From the NCBI GenBank assembly GCA_009889515.1, contig WUQR01000139.1, forward strand, positions 868,001 through 932,000: a stretch of DNA of 64,000 bases. Reading direction: 5' to 3'. Position numbers and translations under genes: made by a program. The notes below the pieces were generated by a model. That model ran no database searches. It was not told the origin of the DNA and was given only the letters and a program-made list of their open reading frames with translations. Origin of the DNA: Nitrososphaerota archaeon (GTDB taxonomy: Archaea; Thermoproteota; Nitrososphaeria_A; Caldarchaeales; Calditenuaceae). This document shows positions 41,625 through 52,586 of this stretch, piece after piece; the first letter of the stretch is position 1, and each line of letters opens with the position of its first letter.

Positions 41625-42337
41625 GCCTAAGCGAGCAGAAGCAGAAGATACGCGAACACGTCTGGGACCTGCTCGTCAGAGAGAAGGTAGCGCTGCCACC
41701 ATTCCCCATCCATGGGCGTATTCCAAATTTCCTAGGAGCTGAGGCGGCAGCCAAGAGGCTGCTCCAACTCGACTCGTTCAGATCCGCGCGGACCGTGAAG
41801 GTGAGCCCCGACTCGCCCCAACGCCCTGTTAGAGAGCTATGCATGAGATTGGGGAAGAGGCTGGTCATGCCTACTCCACGTCTCCGCGAGGGATTCCTCC
41901 TTCTCGAGCCATCTAAAATCTCCGAGCGCAACTACAGGCAGGCATCCACGATTAGGGGAGGGTTCACTTTTGGCGAGAAGGTGGAGCCGGAGAGCCTCGA
42001 CAAAATCGACTTTATAGTGGTTGGCTCTGTGGCTGTCTCGCGGAGTGGTGCTCGCGTGGGAAAGGGTGAGGGCTACTCTGAGATAGAGTACGCCCTCTTG
42101 AGGATGCTGGGCAGGGTCTCAGAGGATACGCCAATTACAACGACGGTTCATCCCCTACAAGTCGTCAGCGAGATTCCAGTAGAGGAGTTTGACGTCCCGG
42201 TGGACTATATAGTAACTGAGGATGGCGTACTTGCAACCAATACTAAAATTGCTAGGCCGAAGGGTATCATCTGGCATCTACTTAGTGAGAGGAAGATTGA
42301 TGAGATACCTCTACTTAGGAGGCTTATGAAAACCTAA
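41621..42337 (+). CDS. 5-formyltetrahydrofolate cyclo-ligase family protein
   Basis: A 238-residue protein of the MTHFS family: REHVWDLLVREKVALPPFP near the N-terminus, LVMPTPRLREGFLLLEP in the middle, and VSRSGARVGKGEGYSEIEYALL at the catalytic Gly-rich region. The enzyme converts 5-formyl-THF to methenyl-THF; archaeal relatives with a shortened ATP site may instead act on modified pterins. The TTG start overlaps the HdrDE stop as TTGA. C1 metabolism linked to HdrDE-like redox is suggested by this coupling only. Confidence 0.85.
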   Translation: MSLSEQKQKIREHVWDLLVREKVALPPFPIHGRIPNFLGAEAAAKRLLQLDSFRSARTVKVSPDSPQRPVRELCMRLGKRLVMPTPRLREGFLLLEPSKISERNYRQASTIRGGFTFGEKVEPESLDKIDFIVVGSVAVSRSGARVGKGEGYSEIEYALLRMLGRVSEDTPITTTVHPLQVVSEIPVEEFDVPVDYIVTEDGVLATNTKIARPKGIIWHLLSERKIDEIPLLRRLMKT

Positions 42338-42355
42338 CCCTGTCATGATCGGTTA

Positions 42356-42367
42356 AACTTTTATAGG
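42356..42367 (+). promoter_or_regulatory. TATA box of the MoxR-DUF58 operon
   Basis: AACTTTTATAGG lies about 30 bases before the ATG at 42395, giving a leaderless first gene. No other promoter-like element is obvious down to 49468, which supports one long transcript. Confidence 0.6.
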
Positions 42368-42394
42368 AATCGCCTACACCAAGTAATCAGACTC

Positions 42395-42730
42395 ATGGCC
42401 ACTCTTATTACATCGGTTATAGACCCCTTTCTAATCCTAATCATCATGCTCGCATCCCTGATTCTCCCAGCCATCCTGCTCAGGAGGGAGAGGGAGGAGT
42501 CTGAGGCCGTCCCGAGGAACTATATTGAAGAGCTGCGGGATTTCCTGAGAGGCGTCAAGAGAGATAAGCCCTTAGAGGCTGCCGAAACCCTGTTGGAGGC
42601 GTATATCGCCCTGAGGCTAATTGGAGGCTTTCGCGCCAAGGTCTGGAGAAGTCTCCTGACAGGGCCGCTATCTAGGCTCATCCCAGCCAGCATATACAGG
42701 TGGATACTGAGTCGTTTGATAAGCTCGTAG
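42395..42730 (+). CDS. Small single-helix membrane protein, first gene of the MoxR operon
   Basis: A 111-residue protein with one hydrophobic N-terminal segment (about residues 8-30, VIDPFLILIIMLASLILPAI) and a charged helical cytoplasmic part (ELRDFLRGVKRDKPLEAAETLLEAYI). Not recognised. It lies 15 bases before the MoxR gene with GGTGGTGAG between them, so they are cotranscribed. It might anchor MoxR to the membrane. Confidence 0.68.
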   Translation: MATLITSVIDPFLILIIMLASLILPAILLRREREESEAVPRNYIEELRDFLRGVKRDKPLEAAETLLEAYIALRLIGGFRAKVWRSLLTGPLSRLIPASIYRWILSRLISS

Positions 42731-42745
42731 GGTGGTGAGACGAGA

Positions 42746-43699
42746 TTGTCGAAGCTCTCTTGGATCAAGGACTTGGCTGAAAGGGTGAGGGAAGAGATAC
42801 ACAAGTCGATAGTTGGGATGGATGTCGCCATTGACTCCCTGCTTATCTCCCTCCTAGTGCAGGGGCATGTCTTAATCGAGGGTGTGCCGGGACTCGCAAA
42901 GACCTATCTAGCGAAGGCCTTCGCCAACACCCTAACACTCTCATTCAAGAGAATCCAGTTCACCAACGACCTACTACCAAGCGACATAGTCGGTGGAATG
43001 ATATTCGACCGGCGCACAGGAGAATTCCTATTTAGGCCCGGCCCCATCTTCGCAAACATAGTTCTCGCAGATGAGATCAACCGTGGAGCACCGAGGACCC
43101 AGTCGGCACTGCTTGAGGCTATGCAGGAGTTCCAAGTCACTGTCGAGGGGAAGACATACCCCCTCCCAAGACCATTCATGGTTATAGCGACGCAGAACCC
43201 GATCGAGCTGGAGGGCACCTACCCGCTGCCTGAGGCAGAGCTTGACAGATTCCTAATACGCGTCCTCGTAAACTATCCAACGCGCGACGAGGAGATCGAG
43301 ATACTCAGGCTTAAGAATAGGCATGGCGAGGATCTAAACGTCAGCCCTGTGGCCGATTCTGAAAAAGTTCTCGAGGCTATTCAGGCCGTAAAGAATGTCT
43401 ACATAGACGACGACATACTCGGATACATCGTGGATATTGTTAGGGAGTCGAGGAGTATGCCTGATGTGGTTATGGGCGCGAGCACGCGGGCTGAGACAGC
43501 TCTACTCTACGGGTCTAAGGCATACGCAGCGATAAAGGGGAGAGACTATGTTATACCTGACGATGTTAAGTACGTGGCTCCACTCATACTAAATCACAGA
43601 ATCCTTCTGAGGAGGAGGACATCGTCTCTGGGCAGGGGAGAGCAGGAAACTATGCTGGTTACGAGGAAGGTGCTTGAGAGGGTGGAGGCACCAAAGTAA
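42746..43699 (+). CDS. MoxR-family AAA+ ATPase
   Basis: A 317-residue AAA+ ATPase: Walker A GVPGLAKT at about residues 46-53, Walker B VLADEINRG, sensor 1 IATQNPIELEGTYPLPEAEL, and a C-terminal lid (ASTRAETALLYGSKAYA). MoxR proteins act as chaperones that activate or assemble protein complexes, typically with VWA-domain or DUF58 partners. The TTG start follows GGTGGTGAG. Its stop TAA overlaps the next ATG (TAATG), a tight coupling to the DUF58 gene. Confidence 0.95.
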   Translation: MSKLSWIKDLAERVREEIHKSIVGMDVAIDSLLISLLVQGHVLIEGVPGLAKTYLAKAFANTLTLSFKRIQFTNDLLPSDIVGGMIFDRRTGEFLFRPGPIFANIVLADEINRGAPRTQSALLEAMQEFQVTVEGKTYPLPRPFMVIATQNPIELEGTYPLPEAELDRFLIRVLVNYPTRDEEIEILRLKNRHGEDLNVSPVADSEKVLEAIQAVKNVYIDDDILGYIVDIVRESRSMPDVVMGASTRAETALLYGSKAYAAIKGRDYVIPDDVKYVAPLILNHRILLRRRTSSLGRGEQETMLVTRKVLERVEAPK

Positions 43700-45015
43700 T
43701 GCTCACAAGAGAGGCGGCGCTACTGCTAATAAGCCTCTCCGGATGGACACTATTCGTCTCAATACTACTCTACCAGCCCTTCCTATTCCTAGCCTCCTTT
43801 TTTCTGCAGACATTCTTCGCCACATACATCCTACTGGCGAGTAGAAGGCTCAGAAGCCTAGACGTCGAGGGCCTCAAAGTAGAGCGGACGGTCGAGCCCC
43901 AGAGAGTAGGCGATAAGACACTCTTGAAGGTCAGGCTGCACGTGTGGTTTGACAGCGAGCAACGCTTATTCGTGCGGGTGGTGGATAAACCCCCATTCGG
44001 TACACGAATTGTGGAGCGACCGTCAAACCCAGAAGGCATCATAGGTGCGGGCGAAAGTCTCGAATCATCATACACGCTCGAGGTTGATCCATCTATCAGT
44101 CTTGCAAGGTTTAGAAAAGTGATTTTGCTGATACACGACCCGCTGAAACTCTGCTATGACGCTAGGGAGCTAGAGGTGGCATCTGACATTATTGTCCCGG
44201 TCGGCGAGCAACTGGTTGGAGCCGCATACACCAAGCTACCCGCACCTTGGATTAGGCCGCCGATGGGTCTCGGCTACCGGGGGCTAGTGGGCTATGACGA
44301 CGAGTTCTCAGGCATCAAGCCCTACGAGCTGGGAGACAGAGTAAGGGATATTCACTGGATTAGGTACGCCCAGCAGGTCGATGAGGAGGAGCTAGTCGCC
44401 AAGAAGTATGTCAAGAAGGGGGAGGTAACCCTCCACATAGTCGTTGACTGCTCCTCCTCCATCAACACTGGAGAAAATGCAGCCCTCCTGACCGATATCT
44501 CCATCCTGATACGACGGCTCTGCCAGACAGCCGAGGAGGAGGGGAACCCGGTACAGTTCTGGCTGTTAAACCCGTCGCTTAGCCTCGACGAGAAGATCTC
44601 CCCCAGACGCGTTTTTTCCAGAATAGCGATAGAGCAGTACATAGCTAGGGTTTTCCCCTCACAGGGGCGTGAGGAGGAACAGGTTGTTGAGGAGTTCTCA
44701 AGAACACTCACTGGTTCAAGCATGGTTGTCTTTGTGGTCAACCCGCCATCACAAAACACAGGCATAGTTGAAGCGATGATAAACGCGTGCAGGATGGTTG
44801 GTGCGAGATACATTATATGCGTCCCAGATGTAGCCAGTTACGTTTCGAGACTTGAAGGCGAGGTTAGCCGGTTGCTTCAGCTTGACAGACAGTTTAAGGA
44901 TGATTGGTTGTCGAGGTTCTCCGAGCCGGGCTCAGTCATCGAGATTGGTAAAGGGTATGCAATAGACGTGGTTAAAGAGGCGATGCGGAGGGGTGTTGAA
45001 TGGGGTCTCGGCTAG
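43699..45015 (+). CDS. DUF58 protein (VWA-like partner of MoxR)
   Basis: A 438-residue protein. Two hydrophobic helices lie at the N-terminus (about residues 5-48), then a beta-rich extracytosolic-type region, then the DUF58 core (about 200-250: GIKPYELGDRVRDIHWIRYA). The following VWA-like metal-site sequence is VVDCSSSINTG (DxSxS-like). The fold and the MoxR overlap are the standard pair. The pair probably modulates membrane or secreted proteins encoded downstream. Its 3' end overlaps the next gene by 16 bases. Confidence 0.9.
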   Translation: MLTREAALLLISLSGWTLFVSILLYQPFLFLASFFLQTFFATYILLASRRLRSLDVEGLKVERTVEPQRVGDKTLLKVRLHVWFDSEQRLFVRVVDKPPFGTRIVERPSNPEGIIGAGESLESSYTLEVDPSISLARFRKVILLIHDPLKLCYDARELEVASDIIVPVGEQLVGAAYTKLPAPWIRPPMGLGYRGLVGYDDEFSGIKPYELGDRVRDIHWIRYAQQVDEEELVAKKYVKKGEVTLHIVVDCSSSINTGENAALLTDISILIRRLCQTAEEEGNPVQFWLLNPSLSLDEKISPRRVFSRIAIEQYIARVFPSQGREEEQVVEEFSRTLTGSSMVVFVVNPPSQNTGIVEAMINACRMVGARYIICVPDVASYVSRLEGEVSRLLQLDRQFKDDWLSRFSEPGSVIEIGKGYAIDVVKEAMRRGVEWGLG

Positions 45016-45725
45016 TTGACAGGGTCTTGCTGGCAGCTGTCCTACTAACACCCCTACTAATGAGCATAGACTATCTGGCCAAGATCATGCTGACACCCTT
45101 CGTAATTCTGGGCTGCATCTCGCTCCTATCAACCTATCTCCCGGCTAGGTATCAAAACATTGTGATTCCACTGATATATCTGCCAGCAATCACAAGCTTA
45201 GTGATTCTGGTTCTTGAGAGGAGGCCGTACTTTCTCATAGACCTAGCAGGGGGATACTTGATAAGCATACCATTCATAGCAATGATAGGCATTGTCAAGA
45301 GCACAAGCCCAAGAGCCTCTGTGCTAAGCTACGTCACAAGTCTGACAAGCACCTACTTCATCTGGGCAGTAGCTGCTCAGGCAAGGGGGGAGGGCAGCCA
45401 CCTGTTCCTCGCCCTAGTAAACATGTTCGTTGACAGGCAGGCGTGGGAAAGGGTTCAGCCACCCCAGTATTTCGCAGCCCTCGCCGCGCTATCATCCATC
45501 GCCCTAGTCATCTACTCTTGGAGGGTCTATGGCTCCACACTGGTTCGCGAGCAAGGGGAGGTCTTCATCTACTCAGCCACAGCGGCCAGCCTAGCCGTAG
45601 CCCTCACAGTCCTCTACTCACTAGTATTCACAGACTCCGTTGCCTTGGGTCTAATTGTTGCAGCGACGCTGACCATAGCCGCCACGCTGAGGGCTGGTGT
45701 GAAGAGGGGATGGGGAAGAGCGTAG
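45000..45725 (+). CDS. Polytopic membrane protein of the MoxR-DUF58 operon
   Basis: A 241-residue protein with about seven hydrophobic segments, including LLAAVLLTPLLMSIDYLAKI and FIWAVAAQARGEGSH with helices before and after. Ends with a basic tail (RAGVKRGWGRA). Not recognised. It overlaps the DUF58 gene by 16 bases and the next gene by 16 bases. Polytopic partners are frequent in MoxR-DUF58 operons, where DUF4129/transglutaminase-type proteins are common; this one lacks such a domain. Confidence 0.72.
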   Translation: MGSRLVDRVLLAAVLLTPLLMSIDYLAKIMLTPFVILGCISLLSTYLPARYQNIVIPLIYLPAITSLVILVLERRPYFLIDLAGGYLISIPFIAMIGIVKSTSPRASVLSYVTSLTSTYFIWAVAAQARGEGSHLFLALVNMFVDRQAWERVQPPQYFAALAALSSIALVIYSWRVYGSTLVREQGEVFIYSATAASLAVALTVLYSLVFTDSVALGLIVAATLTIAATLRAGVKRGWGRA

Positions 45726-47290
45726 CCGCTATAGTGCTAGCGATGACGATACTTGTGGTGCTTCCACCCACAGTCCAGCCTCAAGAGGAGGGGTTTCTGC
45801 TAATCGGCTATGGAGGCGCGAAGTTCCTACCCTTCTTGGACGGCGCTAGATACAGGTTTGTGGTGGGGGAGAGGCTGGTGTTGAAGGCTATAGGGCTGGA
45901 TGTCTCCGTGATATTGACGACAAGCAGAGGGGAGGAGCACGCCTTCCGCATAAGGGCGGGAGAGGCTGTGGAGATCTGGAGATTTAGAGACGAGGATGTC
46001 GGTACCGCAGCCTTGAATGTTATAGGCCGGGGGAGAGCTACTATCGAAGTGCTCAGCCTAGAGGAGTCTGCCCTCGGGTGGATAGATTTCCAGCCGGCTG
46101 GGTCAATCCCGACAGACTCCAACACTCAAGAAGTCTTGGAGGCGAGGATAGTTGGGTCAACCCTCTCAGGATTCGCGATAAAGGAGGAAAGAAATGAGAC
46201 CAAGAAAATATTCGTCAGGCCAAACTCCACCCTACATCTCCAAATCCCACCCAACGCGCTGGGTGTGAAGATAACGCTCCGGCACTACGAATCAATAGAG
46301 TTGAGCGGGTATACCGGGCAACTACACATACTGTATAAGGCTGAGCCAGTAGTAGCGGAGTACACGTTCGAGGGCCCCGGCTCGGGCATACCAATGCGCC
46401 TCATTGAAGTGTATATCCCACCGCTGGGAGAGGTGGGTGAGAATGGACTTGTACCTCTTAGATACGGTACACTGGTGGTTAGCGTCGTTTACACTGGGCG
46501 TGGGGGTGGGAGGTTTGAACAGAGTCTCGAGGTGACGGTGTCTCCCATGGTTGAGGAGCCGCCGCCAGTTAGCTCGTCTACAACCATAGGCCTCAACGAT
46601 CTTATACGCAACGGCTTGGAGGTGGTAACCGCAAATCTCACCACGGGGAGATTCGAGCGGCTGGTGATCCGCATTCCAGACTATAGAGTCAGGGTTTATG
46701 ACAGATACCTCGGACTCTGGGTTGAGGACTATTCCATAAGCCTACCTGGATACCTCACCCTGAGGAATGGGTCTGAATCGGTTATCATTCCGAAGACTGT
46801 CTCGATAATCGAGGGAGGATACCCCCCTATCATAACTGTCAGACCCTCTCTCAAGGTTTACTCGGTTGATGTGAGCGAGTCTGTCGGCCCCCTTACACTT
46901 GAGGTGGGGAAGCCGGCGACAATTTACGTGGATGGGAGGCTTGTTGAGGTCGAGGTGAGGCACGCGGCAGGATTCATCATACAAGATTCACAGATCTATG
47001 TTAACGGCTCATTTAGAGGGGTCGGCGGCAGGTTAAGCCTAAGGATACCTGGTGGGGTTTACAACTTCTCGGCCGAGACGCCATTCGGTAGGGTTTACTC
47101 AACCGTGGATGTCAGGGATGTAGGGCGTGTTGTCTTGGTTATCAGAGGGTATACGGCCGAGACGCTCGCCTTGATTACTGTATTTCTCATACAGCTATCA
47201 ATCTTTGGAATATACTTCTGGAGGTGGTACAGGGGCGGTAGGGCTCGGAGTGTGGGCCCTTCGCGAGTCGAGGCACCTGCTAAGAAGTAA
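45710..47290 (+). CDS. Large surface protein with signal peptide and C-terminal anchor helix
   Basis: A protein of about 526 residues. It begins with a signal peptide (SVAAIVLAMTILVVLPPTVQ), followed by a beta-rich extracellular part of about 470 residues with many short strands (VRPSLKVYSVDVSESVGPL, PATIYVDGRLVEVEV) and no enzyme motif. It ends in a transmembrane helix (about 494-512, LALITVFLIQLSIFGIYFW) and a basic tail. The ATG at 45710 lies after GAAGAGGGG and is better than an upstream frame reading to 45443, which would bury the signal peptide. It is a cell-surface protein, possibly assembled with MoxR-DUF58 help. Confidence 0.75.
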   Translation: MGKSVAAIVLAMTILVVLPPTVQPQEEGFLLIGYGGAKFLPFLDGARYRFVVGERLVLKAIGLDVSVILTTSRGEEHAFRIRAGEAVEIWRFRDEDVGTAALNVIGRGRATIEVLSLEESALGWIDFQPAGSIPTDSNTQEVLEARIVGSTLSGFAIKEERNETKKIFVRPNSTLHLQIPPNALGVKITLRHYESIELSGYTGQLHILYKAEPVVAEYTFEGPGSGIPMRLIEVYIPPLGEVGENGLVPLRYGTLVVSVVYTGRGGGRFEQSLEVTVSPMVEEPPPVSSSTTIGLNDLIRNGLEVVTANLTTGRFERLVIRIPDYRVRVYDRYLGLWVEDYSISLPGYLTLRNGSESVIIPKTVSIIEGGYPPIITVRPSLKVYSVDVSESVGPLTLEVGKPATIYVDGRLVEVEVRHAAGFIIQDSQIYVNGSFRGVGGRLSLRIPGGVYNFSAETPFGRVYSTVDVRDVGRVVLVIRGYTAETLALITVFLIQLSIFGIYFWRWYRGGRARSVGPSRVEAPAKK

Positions 47291-47325
47291 TATTTGGCTA
47301 CGTGTTTGAGGTTGGTTGGCTCCAC

Positions 47326-48750
47326 ATGCCCACGCCCCTCAGGGTCGTTGTAGAGTCTTGGCAGGGCCGCCTATCAATAATAATCCTCTCAATTATGGCG
47401 GCCATCTCTCTCTACACCATCTCCAGCTATCCACTGGACTACGGCCCCAAAATCTGGAACAATCCCTCCTACTGGGCCGAGTACCCCAAGGCAGTACCAC
47501 CAGAGTGGGCTTCCTCAGGCACTAGCTTCCCCCACACAATACTCAGACTCGACAGACTGGTCTACTCGGATGAGACGTTCGCCATCTACGAGGCTAGGCT
47601 TCGGTATGACTCGCCGGAGCATCCCAGTGGGATAGCAGTGAGGATTAGTGGGATAAGGTTTCAGTCCGCTCCACCCGTGGTTGAGGTGGTTGTCATACGG
47701 CCGGACGCGGTAGAGATTAGTCTTGCAACACTTAGCCCGAGTGGCCCGAGGCCTGGTGAAACCCCACCCTACACAAGGTATGCTGATCAGCCGTTGAGGA
47801 TTTTCCCCGCATCCTCAAGGAGTGTTCAGACAACCGTTGCCCAGAAGCTGTCAGAGGCTTATGGAGTGGAGATTAGAGAGGAGGACGTATCCCAGAGGCT
47901 TGAGGACTATATCTTTTCAAGACCCACTGGCGACGGCCGCACTGAGCCCCTCTGGGGAGAGTATGTGTTTAGGCTCCTGCTGTATCGCCATGACGCAACA
48001 GACAGCGTGGACGAGGCCGCGGTTGTTCTGGCGGGGACTGTCTATGGTTTAATGGGTACAGACACCTTGGGACGGGACTTAGCTCAGGGCCTCCTCTTCG
48101 GGTTCCCCGTCTCGCTCTCCATAGGCCTGCTTGCAGCCGGCGTTACAACCTTCATAGGCACCTCGCTAGGCCTCCTGAGCGGTTATCTAGGGGGTAGGGC
48201 GGACCACCTAATCCAGAGGGCGGCGGACGTTGTAGCCAACATCCCCCTCCTACCCATCCTCATCCTGCTAGCCTACACCTTCAGGCCGGGGCTCCTATTC
48301 ATCATACTCCTCCTGACCCTGTTTAGCTGGCCAGGCCTGGCAATCCTAGTCAGGTCGATGGTCATTCAGCTCAGGAACTCACCACTCACAGAGGCAGCCA
48401 AGTCAATAGGGGCAGGAAACTTAAGGATCATAGCAAAACACATAGCGCCTAATGTGGCCCCCTATGTCTTAGGGCAGATGATACTCAGCATCCCCTCGGC
48501 GATCCTTGCAGAGGCTGGGCTGAGCTTCCTAGGCCTGGGAGACCCGCAGATCCCCAGTTGGGGAGGTATACTCGAGCAGGCCTTTAGGACGGGTGCAATC
48601 TTCGTGGGCTATTGGTGGTGGGTAGTCCCCCCGGGCCTCCTAATCGCTCTAACCTCGATCACCTTCATACTACTGGCCCTTAGCCTAGAGCCGGCTATGA
48701 GCCCGCGCCTCGCCTCGAGAATCCGAAAGGGTTCAGGGGTGAGCGGATAA
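47326..48750 (+). CDS. DppC-like ABC transporter permease with large ectodomain
   Basis: A protein of about 474 residues. One helix near the N-terminus (about 18-38) is followed by an outer region of about 200 residues, which includes PKAVPPEWASSG. Then comes a typical OppC/DppC permease domain (about 255-465): the opening MGTDTLGRDLAQGLLFGFPV, the EAA-type loop LTEAAKSIGAGNLRIIAKHI, and AEAGLSFLGLGDPQIPSWGG. The ectodomain between helix 1 and the permease is typical of some archaeal peptide permeases. ATG 47326 is preferred to GTG 47302, since GAGGTTGG lies before it. No DppB, binding protein or ATPase genes are adjacent, so its partners must be elsewhere. Confidence 0.85.
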   Translation: MPTPLRVVVESWQGRLSIIILSIMAAISLYTISSYPLDYGPKIWNNPSYWAEYPKAVPPEWASSGTSFPHTILRLDRLVYSDETFAIYEARLRYDSPEHPSGIAVRISGIRFQSAPPVVEVVVIRPDAVEISLATLSPSGPRPGETPPYTRYADQPLRIFPASSRSVQTTVAQKLSEAYGVEIREEDVSQRLEDYIFSRPTGDGRTEPLWGEYVFRLLLYRHDATDSVDEAAVVLAGTVYGLMGTDTLGRDLAQGLLFGFPVSLSIGLLAAGVTTFIGTSLGLLSGYLGGRADHLIQRAADVVANIPLLPILILLAYTFRPGLLFIILLLTLFSWPGLAILVRSMVIQLRNSPLTEAAKSIGAGNLRIIAKHIAPNVAPYVLGQMILSIPSAILAEAGLSFLGLGDPQIPSWGGILEQAFRTGAIFVGYWWWVVPPGLLIALTSITFILLALSLEPAMSPRLASRIRKGSGVSG

Positions 48751-48775
48751 ATATAGCCAGAGACATACTTCACCC

Positions 48776-50454
<1,679 letters not shown>

Positions 50455-52452
50455 CTACCCACCTCTATTCATCACTATTCTTTTAGTGTTTCTCGCCAAC
50501 ACCTCTTTGACCGCGTCCCTAACCTCAGTCGATGTGAATGGTCTTCCGTTATACTTCACGATCAGGTTCGTGGGCCGCAGACCGGTCTCCATAGCCATTA
50601 GCCTGCCCATCTGCCCGCTATAGTTCTGCTCGATATCGATTATCCTTTTAGCGGACTGGAGGGTCTCCAAGCAGAGCTCGGCGGGGAATGGGTGGAGAAT
50701 CTTGACCTGTAGGAAGCCGATGGGGCCGACGCCCTCCTCCTCGAGCATCTCAAGCGCGTCAAGTATCGGGCCCTTAGTCGAGCCCCAGCTGATTATCCAG
50801 TCCTTTGCGTCGGGGTCGCCGTAAGTGGCGATCTTGTCGCTCGCTGGGATGGACTCTTTTATGAGCTCTAGCTTGCCCATACGCTTATCCATCATGCGAG
50901 TTCTTATAATTGGGTCCTCACTGATATGGCCCAGCTCATCGTGCTCGTCGCCCGTATTCCAGAATATCGCACCGCGCGTACCGAGTGGAACTCTGGGGGA
51001 GATTCCGCCTTCAGTAAACTGGAAACGCTTGTAGGTCTTTCCGTCCAAGTGTTCGTTAATGAATAGGCCGCGGTCCAAGAGCACCTCGTTAACCGTCGGG
51101 ATCGGTATGGTTTGTGTCGAGTTGGCTAGGGATTTGTCGAGAAGGTGGATCACTGGGATCTGGAACTTCTCGGCATAGTTGAAGGCTTTGATTGTGTCGT
51201 AGAAGGCCTCTGTCATGTCTCCCGAAGCCATTACTATTCGCGGAAACTCTCCATGCCCTGCGAAGATTGTGAAGAGTAGGTCTCCCTGCTCGTGGCGGGT
51301 TGGTAGGCCGGTGCTCGGCCCAGCTCTCTGGAATACAGTCACTACTACTGGGATTTCGTTCATCCCGGCGAACCCCAGCCCCTCGGCCATGAGGGAGAAA
51401 CCGGGCCCAGAGGTGGATGTCGCGGCCCTAACGCCGGCAAGGCTAGCGCCGATGGCCATGTCTATAGCCGCCAGCTCGTCCTCCGACTGGAATACAAGGA
51501 TGTGCCCCTTATCGGACAGCTGCCTGCTCTCTGCTAGGTGCGGATACTCGTACTCGTCTCCATCGGATACAGAGTTCAGGTTGAAGACCTGCTTGTCTTC
51601 AAGGTATACGCTTTCATCAGCGGCCGGTGTGATGGGGTAGTATGACTGGAACCTGCACCCGGCCACGATCTTGGCTATGCCAACGATTGTCGTCCCATTG
51701 ACTAGTATAAGGTCTTCGCCGTTCTTCCTGTTTGGGAGGGTTAGGGGGAAGTCGTCGGCGAAGTTGTTATGGACATAGTCGTAGACCACCTTGCAGGCTG
51801 TGAAGTTCATGTCTACAACGGCTTTCTTAGCCCTAAACGCATAGGACAGACCCCGGTGGAGGCGGTTAATGTCTGCCTTGAGAATCGCGAAGGACGCGGC
51901 GACGGCCATCGTGTTAACCATCCTCAGCAAGAGTGTGAGCTGCTTCTCGCCAATTATCTCACCCGTTTTCTTGATAAGATCCATATATGGTATCGGATAG
52001 ATTCTCACCCCCCTCCTCTTAGCCGCGGTCAGAACGTCGCGAAGAGTCTCACCCAGGTTCTCGTTCTTGAGCCTCTCCGCAATCTCTGATTTCAGCCGCT
52101 CCTCGATGGTTGGAATATTCCTGAGACTCTCGTTCTCAAGGGCAACGTCATAGATAATCCCTCCACCCTCCTCAACCTCCCAAGCGTGCCTGAACACCGT
52201 CTCGGCGTCGAAGCTCGCGAGAATATGCACGTGGTCGACGGTGCTCCTTACAGGCGAGTCAGACGCTACTACGTTGAAGTATGAGTGCTCTCCCTTGATG
52301 TTTGAGTAGTATTCCCTCTTTCCGAAGACGTAGTAGCCGGCAGAGGCGATGGAGTATGCAAAGAGGTTTGCAGAAGAGTCCACACCCGAGCCTTGAGCCC
52401 CACCAATCATCCAACTGAGGGTAAATTTCTTCTTGTTACCGTTCTTACCCAT
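50455..52452 (-). CDS. korA: 2-oxoacid:ferredoxin oxidoreductase, fused gamma-alpha subunit
   Basis: A 665-residue protein joining the gamma domain (about 1-200: MIGGAQGSGVDSSANLFAYS) to the alpha domain, with the signature YPITPAADES at about residue 270, and ATSTSGPGFSLMAEGLGFAGM. This is the two-subunit type known from Sulfolobales with broad 2-oxoacid use. The minus-strand promoter TACTTAAATAATGG (about 52480-52493) is well placed. It forms a two-gene operon with korB. Confidence 0.95.
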   Translation of the reverse strand: MGKNGNKKKFTLSWMIGGAQGSGVDSSANLFAYSIASAGYYVFGKREYYSNIKGEHSYFNVVASDSPVRSTVDHVHILASFDAETVFRHAWEVEEGGGIIYDVALENESLRNIPTIEERLKSEIAERLKNENLGETLRDVLTAAKRRGVRIYPIPYMDLIKKTGEIIGEKQLTLLLRMVNTMAVAASFAILKADINRLHRGLSYAFRAKKAVVDMNFTACKVVYDYVHNNFADDFPLTLPNRKNGEDLILVNGTTIVGIAKIVAGCRFQSYYPITPAADESVYLEDKQVFNLNSVSDGDEYEYPHLAESRQLSDKGHILVFQSEDELAAIDMAIGASLAGVRAATSTSGPGFSLMAEGLGFAGMNEIPVVVTVFQRAGPSTGLPTRHEQGDLLFTIFAGHGEFPRIVMASGDMTEAFYDTIKAFNYAEKFQIPVIHLLDKSLANSTQTIPIPTVNEVLLDRGLFINEHLDGKTYKRFQFTEGGISPRVPLGTRGAIFWNTGDEHDELGHISEDPIIRTRMMDKRMGKLELIKESIPASDKIATYGDPDAKDWIISWGSTKGPILDALEMLEEEGVGPIGFLQVKILHPFPAELCLETLQSAKRIIDIEQNYSGQMGRLMAMETGLRPTNLIVKYNGRPFTSTEVRDAVKEVLARNTKRIVMNRGG

Positions 52453-52586
52453 CTAAATCGTATTCAATATTTGGTCTGCCATTATTTAAGTATCCAGCCG
52501 CATAACGCATATGCAGAACGGGTTGAGGGGTTGAGGAGACAGGAGCTGGGCCCAAGCGTTTATTAGACTGGTTATCGGGATGTTGG

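Noticed and set aside
45443-45709. Upstream extension of the large surface protein
   Set aside because: It overlaps the preceding membrane protein in another frame and would bury a clear signal peptide that begins at 45710.
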